This document shows, in pieces, positions 1-6,108 of a stretch of 9,075 nt of DNA (its first letter is position 1; each line of letters opens with the position of its first letter). The notes below the pieces were generated by a model that was given only the letters and a program-made list of their open reading frames with translations, was not told the origin of the DNA and searched no databases. Both the position numbers and the translations under genes were made by a program. Source of the stretch: CAYFIW01 sp964500645. GTDB taxonomy: Bacteria; Chloroflexota; Dehalococcoidia; Lucifugimonadales; UBA826. The DNA lies in assembly GCA_964500645.1 (NCBI GenBank), contig CAZCOH010000065.1, forward strand, positions 1-9,075. The letters run 5' to 3'.

Positions 1-759
1 GATATATGACCTCGCATGCCCTCCTGAATTTGTTTTACAACGACCGACCCCAGCCAGGGTAATTTCAGCCCCACTTGCGGGGTCATCATTTTCGTCCAAA
101 ATCGTCAATCGACTTGCACGCCATGGTGTTAATCGCAGTATGATGAATCTACTAAGTCTCTGTCGAGGTGTGAGTATGTCCCCGTCGGTTATTTTACCAA
201 CGACATCTTGTTCAAATCCCGGCCCTTTCGGTGTAGCCCAATTCGGCCCATATTTGGTCTCCAGATATTTTTCTGGGGGGTTTGGCACGAGAAATTTTTC
301 TCCTATGAAGTCTATCTCTTTTAATTGGGTAAAAAGCTCGAGAGGAGTTTTTACTCCGGGATACTGGAATACGCCGTTTTTCATAATCCGATGACAGGTC
401 CAGTCAGCTCGGATTGACTCTTTTACAACATGCACACCGATATGACGTGAGCTACGATCTACGTGCACGTAGTAACCGTTTTCTTCAAATGCCTTGATTC
501 CGTCATCAATGGTTTTTTCATCCAGTCCGTTGAGCCCTATCACCGACCCCATATCCATTTCGTCGTCCCAAGGAATGAAACCCCCGTCGCGGATTGCTCC
601 AAGGCATGTGCCAGATGCGATAAAAAATACTGCGCCAAGTTCATCTAAGATTCGTTTTATATCTTTCAATCGTTTTGCGGCTTGTGCGGGATCCATAGGT
701 TCTGGTGCAACGACCGATTTTTCATAGGCAGCCTCTCCTTCTTTATCGATAGTTTTCAT
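1..759 (-). CDS. LicD-family phosphotransferase with C-terminal carboxypeptidase-regulatory-like domain (partial, runs off left edge)
   Basis: The frame is open for 253 codons from ATG at 757-759 to the window edge, so the C-terminus is missing. An AAAGGAG ribosome binding site lies 6 nt upstream of the ATG. Residues 50-69 hold the LicD nucleotidyltransferase-fold signature, GTCLGAIRDGGFIPWDDEMD, with the W-D-D-x-x-D metal-binding cluster. A second family landmark, YGPNWATPKGP, is at about 170-180. LicD proteins transfer a phospho-alcohol, classically phosphocholine, from a CDP-linked donor onto cell-surface glycans. From about residue 214 the sequence changes to a pattern typical of carboxypeptidase-regulatory/transthyretin-like beta domains (LTILDENDDPASGAEITLAG, then T-N-S-G-G-H-A-R). 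That fusion is unusual and incomplete here. The nucleotidyltransferase gene 89 bp upstream on the same strand probably supplies the activated donor. The LicD call is firm; the transferred group is not known. Confidence 0.85.
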   Translation of the reverse strand, partial: MKTIDKEGEAAYEKSVVAPEPMDPAQAAKRLKDIKRILDELGAVFFIASGTCLGAIRDGGFIPWDDEMDMGSVIGLNGLDEKTIDDGIKAFEENGYYVHVDRSSRHIGVHVVKESIRADWTCHRIMKNGVFQYPGVKTPLELFTQLKEIDFIGEKFLVPNPPEKYLETKYGPNWATPKGPGFEQDVVGKITDGDILTPRQRLSRFIILRLTPWRASRLTILDENDDPASGAEITLAGVGRCKTNSGGHARSYI

Positions 760-848
760 GTGTTTCTCCTTTCCTACACCTAACTTATACTGTGTTACTT
801 ACTTTTGTTAAGACCTGTTTCTTGTGCAAAATATGGCATGCAGGAATC

Positions 849-1565
849 CTAGGAATTCCTTGTTTTTAAAATAGTACTGACCGAATTGTGGTCTTCCTCA
901 GTATCCACGTCCGCCCAGAATTGACCACTTACGTCACAGATTTGAAAATGTCTCCCGTTGTCAGCCATGTGTTGTACGACTTCGGATATATTCACTTTTT
1001 TACCTTTGCTGACCATGAGCTGGCTGATGTTATCAAGTACCTCTGCATCCATCATAAATACCCCTGTGTCTATGGATTGCCAGTTCTTGATATCTTTACC
1101 TATTCTTATGATTCTGCCTTCTGAATCGGCCATGACCTTTGTTCCATCACTAATCTGGGATGTATTGGTTGATTCTGTATCTACACAAAGTGTTCGGGTT
1201 ATGACGGACTTAGAGAGTAGAGTTGTGATGATGCTTGGACTAATTAAGTGATCACCCATGGTCAGTACAAATGGTTCGTTGTCGATAAAGGAGCTAGCAG
1301 CAAAAACTGATAATGCATTCTCTCCGTCATAATCTTCGTTGTAGGAGAAATTAATTTTAGGGTAGATTTTTTCTATGTAGTCTTTTATTAATTTTCCTCG
1401 GTAGCCTACTACTATCGATATGTCGGAAATTCCTGCCTCCACCAAAGCATCTATTGGATAAGTGATAATACATTTACCACCTATTTCCACAAGCGATTTT
1501 GGTGTAAAGGCAGTGAGGGGCCCCAATCGGCTTCCATACCCTGCAGCGATAATGATTCCTTTCAT
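849..1565 (-). CDS. Sugar/alcohol-phosphate nucleotidyltransferase (LicC- or inositol-1-phosphate cytidylyltransferase-like)
   Basis: This is a complete 238-residue GT-A fold NTP transferase. The N-terminus has the nucleotide-binding signature AAGYGSRLGPL (residues 7-17) and the conserved Lys23 in TPKSL. MGDHL (103-107) supplies the first metal-binding Asp, IDTGVF lies at 165-170, and FWADVDTEED (216-225) carries the second metal-binding Asp. The combination GENALSV...FVLTMGDH...WADVDTEED resembles CTP:inositol-1-phosphate cytidylyltransferases more than classical LicC. The length matches a stand-alone enzyme, with no fused CDP-alcohol phosphatidyltransferase. A weak AGGA lies 11 nt before the ATG. 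The LicD-family gene follows 89 bp downstream, which suggests this enzyme makes the CDP-alcohol that LicD uses. The exact substrate (phosphocholine, inositol phosphate or a sugar phosphate) cannot be decided from sequence alone. Confidence 0.85.
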   Translation of the reverse strand: MKGIIIAAGYGSRLGPLTAFTPKSLVEIGGKCIITYPIDALVEAGISDISIVVGYRGKLIKDYIEKIYPKINFSYNEDYDGENALSVFAASSFIDNEPFVLTMGDHLISPSIITTLLSKSVITRTLCVDTESTNTSQISDGTKVMADSEGRIIRIGKDIKNWQSIDTGVFMMDAEVLDNISQLMVSKGKKVNISEVVQHMADNGRHFQICDVSGQFWADVDTEEDHNSVSTILKTRNS

Positions 1566-1603
1566 AACGTGTTTATTCCTAAAGTTTTGTACTGCTTAAA
1601 AAA

Positions 1604-1897
1604 ATGCAGGAGTTTTTGGAGAGTGCCGTGCTGTGTCATCTAGTTTTCAACAGAACAAACAACTTCTCAGAAGATGATTTCAAGACAGATTATCGATCTG
1701 ACCGGAGCGATGACTCAATCGCTAGACTGCAAAAAAGAACGTACGTCTTTCACGAGATTAGAGAAAATGATTCTGGTTATGGTAACTCCATTCCGTATTT
1801 TCAGACTTACTCACATAGAACTAACCGTGCCGCTACCCTAACACAGATCGTGAATTCTCGTTTGAAAGAGATGAATAAAGATATTAAAATTCGTTGA
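1604..1897 (+). CDS. Doubtful small ORF, 97 aa, no recognised family
   Basis: An uninterrupted 97-codon frame with a fairly protein-like, charged composition and no obvious domain, signal peptide or membrane segment. Three things argue against a normal gene. The ATG is preceded only by an A-run, with no Shine-Dalgarno sequence. The start lies 38 bp from the divergent start of the nucleotidyltransferase, leaving little promoter room. The stop codon sits inside an 11-bp hairpin. It could be the C-terminal remnant of a larger gene cut down by rearrangement, since it borders the non-coding zone with the tRNA-like scar. The opposite strand over this interval is full of stops, so it is not hiding a gene there. 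Confidence 0.22.
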   Translation: MQEFLESAVLCHLVFNRTNNFSEDDFKTDYRSDRSDDSIARLQKRTYVFHEIRENDSGYGNSIPYFQTYSHRTNRAATLTQIVNSRLKEMNKDIKIR

Positions 1898-1920
1898 ATT
1901 GTATTTTAGACAATTCAACG
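1892..1920. repeat. Perfect 11-bp inverted repeat (hairpin)
   Basis: CGTTGAATTGT and its exact reverse complement ACAATTCAACG flank a 7-nt loop (ATTTTAG). The first arm overlaps the stop codon of the doubtful ORF at 1604-1897. No good T-run follows on the plus strand; on the minus strand the next bases are AATTTTAATA, which is only mildly U-rich. It may be a weak terminator or a remnant palindrome. Confidence 0.5.
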
Positions 1921-1968
1921 ATGCCTATTTCGGCTGTGCAAATTTGTAAGCAGGGCATATTAACAATG

Positions 1969-2024
1969 ACTAATTTTGATAACTCTGATCTGGTGGATGC
2001 GATTCCCTAACATACAAAATTAGT
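1969..2024. repeat. 10-bp perfect inverted repeat with 36-nt spacer
   Basis: ACTAATTTTG at 1969-1978 is matched by CAAAATTAGT at 2015-2024. The arms are AT-rich, so chance occurrence is possible. The long spacer fits a paired protein-binding site or ends of a small decayed element better than a transcription terminator. Confidence 0.4.
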
Positions 2025-2060
2025 TTCCCTAAGCAACAAACATTTATTATGAAATAGTCT

Positions 2061-2088
2061 GAGCAACCACATATATAGGTGGATGCTC
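2061..2088. repeat. Imperfect 10-bp hairpin
   Basis: GAGCA-A-CCAC pairs with GTGG-A-TGCTC around the 8-nt loop ATATATAG, giving nine base pairs and one central A/A mismatch. No T-run follows on either strand, so it is unlikely to be an intrinsic terminator. It may be an operator or a relic of a mobile element. Confidence 0.4.
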
Positions 2089-2246
2089 CATCCCTCAAAC
2101 GTTTTACTTCTGACGATATTTTGCTGACTAAATTGCCGACACGAGCTGATATTCAACGTAAAATACGGTACATATCTTCATTTCAAGGTGTATTTCCAGG
2201 CACAATTCTGTATGTTGAAAACATTTCTCATCACTAGCGAGTTGAA

Positions 2247-2312
2247 CTTTAAATCCGTTTGCAGCCGTACTGCGACTGGCGTGGTGGTTCGACTCCATTG
2301 CGCCCCCAACAA
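2247..2312 (+). pseudogene. tRNA-like 3' half (anticodon loop to acceptor end), 5' half missing
   Basis: CTTTAAATCCGT resembles the anticodon loop and 3' anticodon stem of tRNAs such as tRNA-Tyr (CTGTAAATCCG) or tRNA-Sec (CTTCAAATCC). A long variable region with a GCAG/CTGC mini-stem follows. Next comes a textbook T-arm (GG-TTCGACT-CC at about 2286-2296) and an acceptor-like strand GCGCCCCC followed by AACA. The length between anticodon stem and T-arm implies a long-variable-arm tRNA. The matching 5' acceptor (GGGGGCGC) and D-arm are absent upstream, and the 5' side of the anticodon stem no longer pairs well. Such 3' halves are typical of tRNA-targeted integration sites. Parent tRNA identity is unresolved; a tmRNA 3' end is a weaker alternative. 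Confidence 0.45.
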
Positions 2313-2331
2313 ATCTAAATAATTGTTTTTG

Positions 2332-2364
2332 ACCCTCAGTAATGGGGGTGATTTTGTTTTTTTT
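2332..2364 (+). terminator. Intrinsic terminator downstream of the tRNA-like fragment
   Basis: ACCCTC (2332-2337) pairs with GGGGGT (2344-2349) through six base pairs, one of them T-G, around the loop AGTAAT. The T-rich run TTTTGTTTTTTTT begins at 2352. It is oriented for plus-strand transcription and lies about 20 nt after the tRNA-like 3' end, which is the normal arrangement for a tRNA transcription unit. It supports reading the fragment as a real tRNA gene end. Confidence 0.7.
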
Positions 2365-2397
2365 GAGTGGTTCGCAGATTTCGGATAACAAAACTGT

Positions 2398-3300
2398 TTA
2401 AGACCACGACCAGGATGTAGATCCGTAAAAACTACACCCAGGATTTAGATAATGAGTCCCTGTGTGTTCAACGCCCTCATTTTCAAGCCTAAATGCGTCG
2501 ATTGTGGAGGATAAGGGTTCCACACAAACTGATCCACGAGGACTATAAACGACAACGTGATCTAACTCAGAGGAAGAATTAATTGTGAGTTTCATTGTTT
2601 CATCCCAACGAATTTCAATTGGTTTCATGGGATCAACCCTAAAACAATGGTCAAATACTCCTTCATTGGGTATTTTTTCTCGCCTTAAATCTAAATCTTC
2701 AGAAATTTGGACCACGTGTCCATTCGCATTCCCTTCCGAATCGGTTAACCATTCAGAAATTTGTCCAGGTAAATGTAATGACAGTTGGTTACCATTTAGG
2801 GTAGAAGTAAACCAAGGATGCCATCCTATTGCCACAGGAAACCTGTTATTTCCCTCATTCACGATTTCTAAACTCATTATTAGTGACGACTCTGATAATT
2901 TGGCATCAAAATTTACTCTCCCTATTCCAGGCCATGGGTATTTTAAATCAGTACACAAGGTCACCTTTTCATTAGTTATTTCCAAGATGTTCCATTCTTT
3001 ATCTCGGGTAAGACCGTGTATTGAAAATGGGGGACGATTAATTGGCATTTGATATTTTTCCCCGTCACTGTAGAGAATCCCTTCTTTCAATCTTCCTGGC
3101 CAAGGACACATCAAGAAATTTCCTGTTCCTTGCTTCAATTTGAAGGGATCATGAGGTCCTTCACCTCCGGTCAAAAGCTCGTGGGTATATCCATTTTTTG
3201 AAACGACATTTAGCGAACGTAGGCTGGCTCCTGCATAGGGAGAAAAAATTGCTCTACCAAAGTGATTTGCGATAACTATTTGAGTGGGTGTCGTATCCAT
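2398..3300 (-). CDS. Aldose 1-epimerase family protein (GalM-like)
   Basis: A complete 300-residue protein with the beta-sandwich mutarotase pattern. CPWPGRL (65-71) is the usual substrate-site loop. FSIHGLTRDKEW (92-103) carries His95 and VAIGWHPWF (156-164) carries the presumed acid His161. FDHCFR with Asp217 is at 216-221, and SVCVEPLSSTIDAF (257-270) carries the presumed base Glu261. All expected catalytic positions are present, so it should be active. Family members interconvert anomers of free or phosphorylated aldoses in the cytoplasm; the sugar here cannot be named. There is no strong Shine-Dalgarno before the ATG. It is the last of three minus-strand genes; the 193-bp gap upstream leaves open whether it shares their transcript. 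The neighbouring rhamnonate-dehydratase-like gene suggests a role in hexose or deoxyhexose use. Confidence 0.85.
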   Translation of the reverse strand: MDTTPTQIVIANHFGRAIFSPYAGASLRSLNVVSKNGYTHELLTGGEGPHDPFKLKQGTGNFLMCPWPGRLKEGILYSDGEKYQMPINRPPFSIHGLTRDKEWNILEITNEKVTLCTDLKYPWPGIGRVNFDAKLSESSLIMSLEIVNEGNNRFPVAIGWHPWFTSTLNGNQLSLHLPGQISEWLTDSEGNANGHVVQISEDLDLRREKIPNEGVFDHCFRVDPMKPIEIRWDETMKLTINSSSELDHVVVYSPRGSVCVEPLSSTIDAFRLENEGVEHTGTHYLNPGCSFYGSTSWSWS

Positions 3301-3493
3301 AGGAATATAGGACCAGTCGATTTTTATTTGATCGAATATGAGCGTTTACGTTTTTGAGGACTATGCAATGGTAATTAACAAACGCAACCAAAACCAACAT
3401 CACAAAAAGTATTATTATTTCCGATACACAATTTATCTATTCAAAATATCTTGCCAATAGCGGGTTGAGTTTTCTCTAATCTAGATATTGTGA

Positions 3494-3958
3494 CTAGGCT
3501 TCTAAAGCACCTTGGGCAATAGCTTTTGGCCTTAGGTCACCTTCTTTTTTCAAATGTTCTGATATTGCTAAAGTAGCGGATTTCAGCATGGTATCGTCAA
3601 CAGAATTTGCCTCGTCTGGATATCCTGCTTCTTCAAGAAGCTTAGAGGTTTCTCTTTCTATCTGATCAAGTGCCCATTTCAATTGCTGCTCTACATCATC
3701 TACACCTTCTGGAAAATCTACATGGGATCGTCCGGGGCCCAATTTGTCGTATCCTCTAGTATGCCAATGACCGCCCTTGCCATGAGGATCGAACCTAATT
3801 ATTTCCACTCCCTCAACATCAATTCCAAATGTTGGCCCACCTTTTTTGTTATTTAGGCACCTTAAAGGCCAAAGATATATAGTGACTGAACCTGATGGAG
3901 TGAGAGATTGAACTAAGGTTTCACCTAGATAAACCTCACCCGGAATTGTTGTGGCCAT
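3494..3958 (-). CDS. Small His-rich protein of unknown function, 154 aa
   Basis: I chose ATG at 3956-3958 because GGAGG stands 8 nt upstream (3967-3971). An in-frame TTG at 3973 would add five residues but would place the ribosome binding site inside the gene. The protein is soluble, with no signal peptide. The N-terminal half looks beta-rich and ends in IIRFDPHGKGGHWHTRGYDK (53-72), which concentrates Asp57, His59, His64 and His66, followed by His79. That cluster could bind a metal. The C-terminal half (about 85-142) is predicted helical, with many charged residues. I do not recognise the family with confidence; the FD-x-H-G...HxH layout loosely recalls some domains of unknown function. It lies between the dehydratase-like and epimerase-like genes on the same strand, with gaps of 170 and 193 bp. 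Confidence 0.7.
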   Translation of the reverse strand: MATTIPGEVYLGETLVQSLTPSGSVTIYLWPLRCLNNKKGGPTFGIDVEGVEIIRFDPHGKGGHWHTRGYDKLGPGRSHVDFPEGVDDVEQQLKWALDQIERETSKLLEEAGYPDEANSVDDTMLKSATLAISEHLKKEGDLRPKAIAQGALEA

Positions 3959-4128
3959 GTTAATTTCCTCCAATGTATCAATGATATTTATCTAGTTTCT
4001 GTGATATGGCCAGACAATATCATTAGCTTGCGGTGAGCGTCAAAATTATCACTGCTGGGCATTGCGAATAAACCAAATAAATAATAAATTTCAGCGATCG
4101 ATATGATAGAAACTTAGATTTATTACCT

Positions 4129-5313
4129 TTAGGTTGCTCGATTTTCCAGCCAATCCAAGCCAATTTCAATACCAAATCCTGGGGCGTCAGATGGCTTTAC
4201 GTAACCATTTTCAATAGTCGGAGTTCCAGGTAGAACCGTCATCTCTTTCAAAGGTACACCTGGAGCTGATACCCCTTCTGATCTTTCACCCCATGGAATC
4301 ATAGGCATTGCGTACGCAAGATGTTGACCATAAGGGTAATTCATGCCGGCGTGGCCAATCACAGTCAGACCGTGAGCTTCTGCTATATGACATATTCTCA
4401 GACTAGCTGTCATGCCACCAACCCATTGAATGTCAGGTTGTAGAATATCTACTAAACCTTTACCTGCTGCTTCCGCAAATGGGTGAATAGTGTACCAATG
4501 TTCCCCTGTTGCCAGTGTTTGTGTGGGTATTCTCTGCCGCAGCTTATTGTAGCTGTCCATATCTTCGGGTAGAAAATAGTCCTCTAGCCATTTTATGTTA
4601 TAAGGTTTTAATGCTTCTGAAATTCGAACGGCATATTCAACGTTCAGGGACATCCAAGAATCAACCGCTAATTCCACGTCTGGGCCGATTTGGGAGCGAG
4701 TGGCTGCCACAATTTCTACATTCTTGTTTAACCCTGATATACCTTCTTCAGGTCCATGTCTAAGGAAAACTTTGACTGCCTTGAAACCTAGCTCCAGAAA
4801 CCAGTCCATGTAGTCACTGGTTTTATATTTCAACATAGTATTAGAGGCGTAGCAGAAAATTTTATCTTTAACAGGACCTCCTAATATTTCATAAACAGGT
4901 CTTTGGAGAATTTTTCCCTTAAGATCCCAAACTGCATTGTCTACAGCACTAATCGCGTAACTCTGGATTCCTGAAGTCCCATAGGGGGATGACGCTCGTC
5001 TCATCATGTCCCAGATTTTTTCTGTGGACATTGGATCTTTCCCGACCAAAAATTCGGAGAAATGATCATTAATGATGGAACAAACTGGACCTGATGCTAG
5101 AGTAATACCTAGTCCCCAGGTTCCGTCTTCTGCTGTTACAACGCAGGCTGTTCTCGTCCAATCAGCCTGCCAACTCCTTTCTGGTATTTCGTATTTGTAA
5201 CGATCCATAGGGCTTACAAAGTATCCGCCATTGGGATCAGGTTGGACTCTGGCTGGGGTTGTAGGCTTAGGGCTTAGGTCTATGGGAACTGCTTTTATTG
5301 ACTTTATTTTCAC
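4129..5313 (-). CDS. Mandelate racemase/muconate lactonizing family dehydratase, L-rhamnonate dehydratase-like
   Basis: A 394-residue enolase-superfamily enzyme of normal length. The start is GTG at 5311-5313, with AAGAGGG 4 nt upstream. The capping domain spans roughly 1-130 and the TIM barrel follows. Metal ligands are visible as Asp218 (AVDSWMS), Glu244 (KWLEDYF) and Glu271 (ATGEHW). The catalytic His321 (VIGHAGMNYPYG) pairs with Asp294 (ILQPDIQWVGG). The segments VDSWMSLNVEYA, PYNIKWLED and GEHWYT follow the E. coli rhamnonate dehydratase pattern (LDCWMSQDVNYA, PYNLKWIEE, GEHHGT), with the ligands offset by only 8-9 residues. Family members abstract a proton next to a carboxylate and eliminate water from a sugar acid to give a 2-keto-3-deoxy acid. 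The sugar-acid specificity is inferred from this resemblance and is not certain, because many paralogues have drifted. Confidence 0.85.
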   Translation of the reverse strand: MKIKSIKAVPIDLSPKPTTPARVQPDPNGGYFVSPMDRYKYEIPERSWQADWTRTACVVTAEDGTWGLGITLASGPVCSIINDHFSEFLVGKDPMSTEKIWDMMRRASSPYGTSGIQSYAISAVDNAVWDLKGKILQRPVYEILGGPVKDKIFCYASNTMLKYKTSDYMDWFLELGFKAVKVFLRHGPEEGISGLNKNVEIVAATRSQIGPDVELAVDSWMSLNVEYAVRISEALKPYNIKWLEDYFLPEDMDSYNKLRQRIPTQTLATGEHWYTIHPFAEAAGKGLVDILQPDIQWVGGMTASLRICHIAEAHGLTVIGHAGMNYPYGQHLAYAMPMIPWGERSEGVSAPGVPLKEMTVLPGTPTIENGYVKPSDAPGFGIEIGLDWLENRAT

Positions 5314-5636
5314 TGAGCCCTCTTTTTAACAATACTCTGTAATGCAAATATGATTAATTTTTTATGACAATATTACTTGTTGTAAGGATAAGTTATTGAC
5401 ACTGGTTTTCAAGAGATATTAATTTTCTACAATAGGCTATTTAAAAGTCATCATTTAAATTTTTATTGCTTTTTGCGATGAGGCATCTTTTGCGTTATGA
5501 AGTCACATTCAGCATGATTGTGTTCAGTTTTGAGGCGATGTATTCTCTAACCACTTTTTGAAACATGTATTCTAAGATTGGTTAAATTTAATTTAGAGTG
5601 AAGGTATTTAAAAATTAAGGATTTGATTAAAGGACT
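5314..5636. other. Divergent intergenic region, AT-rich, no gene
   Basis: This 323-bp gap separates the minus-strand dehydratase-like gene from the plus-strand EVE gene, so it should carry promoters for both. It is very AT-rich and has no credible ORF. A TTGACA hexamer occurs at 5396-5401 on the plus strand, with only a poor -10 (TTAATT) 17 nt later and more than 200 bp from the next start. I saw no riboswitch, long palindrome or repeat array here. Confidence 0.5.
5558..5587 (+). promoter_or_regulatory. Candidate sigma70-type promoter for the EVE-domain gene
   Basis: TTGAAA (5558-5563) and TTAAAT (5582-5587) are separated by 18 nt, about 50 bp before the ATG at 5637. The match to consensus is modest and the region is AT-rich, so chance similarity is likely. 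Confidence 0.25.
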
Positions 5637-6104
5637 ATGACTACTAATTACTGGCTTATGAAATCGGAGCCGTCCGATTACTCGTTTGACGATTTAAAAT
5701 CAGAGGTTGATTCAAGCGCAGAATGGGATGGGGTTAGGAATTATCAGGCTAGAAATCTTCTGAGAGATAAAATTAAAATCGGGGACAAGGTTCTGTTTTA
5801 TCATTCGAACGCAAAACCTCCTGGAGCAGTTGGAACGGCTATTGTAGTGAAGGAAGGATACCCCGATTTTACTGCATGGGATCCAGAATCCGCCCATCCC
5901 GATCCTCGTAGCACGGAAGAATCCCCAATTTGGTTTATGGTCGATATAAAGGCTGATCAAACGTTTAGGAATTTTGTTTCGTTAAAGCAAATAAAATCTA
6001 CCGTCGAACTTTCAGAAATGGTTTTGGTAAAAAACTCTAGACTGTCCGTCCAGCCCATGACGGAAAAAGAATTTGAAATCATCGTTAATATGGGTATGAA
6101 CTAA
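5637..6104 (+). CDS. EVE-domain protein
   Basis: A complete 155-residue protein consisting of a single EVE domain, a PUA-like fold related to YTH domains. Family landmarks run in order: YWLMKSEPSDYSFDDL (5-20), EWDGVRNYQARNLLRD (29-44), KIGDKVLFYHSN (47-58), the PPGAVGTA loop (61-68), GYPDFTAWDPES (74-85), IWFMVDI (98-104) and RLSVQPMTEKEF (135-146). The aromatic residues in YWLMKSEP and the Trp of EWDGVRNY line the pocket that, in EVE/YTH relatives, holds a modified base. Stand-alone EVE proteins are widespread and their substrate is generally unknown, with proposed roles in recognising modified RNA or DNA. AAAGGA lies only 2 nt before the ATG, tighter than usual. The next gene starts 4 nt after the stop, so the two are probably co-transcribed. 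Confidence 0.92.
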   Translation: MTTNYWLMKSEPSDYSFDDLKSEVDSSAEWDGVRNYQARNLLRDKIKIGDKVLFYHSNAKPPGAVGTAIVVKEGYPDFTAWDPESAHPDPRSTEESPIWFMVDIKADQTFRNFVSLKQIKSTVELSEMVLVKNSRLSVQPMTEKEFEIIVNMGMN

Positions 6105-6108
6105 CGAA

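Larger units (their letters stand above)
1921..2240. other. Gene-free stretch with inverted repeats
   Basis: I see no credible coding region here on either strand; frames are short and lack ribosome binding sites. It does contain structure. A 10-bp perfect inverted repeat (ACTAATTTTG at 1969-1978, CAAAATTAGT at 2015-2024) is separated by 36 nt. A compact hairpin lies at 2061-2088. The stretch ends where a tRNA-like 3' half begins. This looks like decayed DNA at the edge of an integrated or rearranged segment, though that is an inference. Confidence 0.5.

Noticed and set aside
140..727. Plus-strand frames at 140-394, 463-648 and 494-727
   Set aside because: They lie antisense to the LicD-family gene, which has a ribosome binding site and family motifs; the plus-strand products show no domain.
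888..1251. Plus-strand frames at 888-1124 and 958-1251
   Set aside because: Antisense shadows of the nucleotidyltransferase gene with no ribosome binding site or recognisable motif.
1950..2312. A complete tmRNA gene ending at the T-arm near 2290
   Set aside because: No matching 5' acceptor end and no tag reading frame were found in the preceding 350 bases.
2128..2391. Minus-strand 87-codon frame
   Set aside because: It crosses the terminator and the tRNA-like fragment antisense, has no family resemblance, and its composition is unlike its neighbours.
2585..3052. Plus-strand 155-codon frame
   Set aside because: Antisense to the aldose epimerase gene, whose catalytic motifs are all present on the other strand.
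4083..4124. AATAAAT/ATTTATT inverted repeat downstream of the dehydratase-like gene as a terminator
   Set aside because: The arms are only 7 bp of pure A/T with a 28-nt spacer, which would not make a stable terminator and is expected by chance in such AT-rich DNA.
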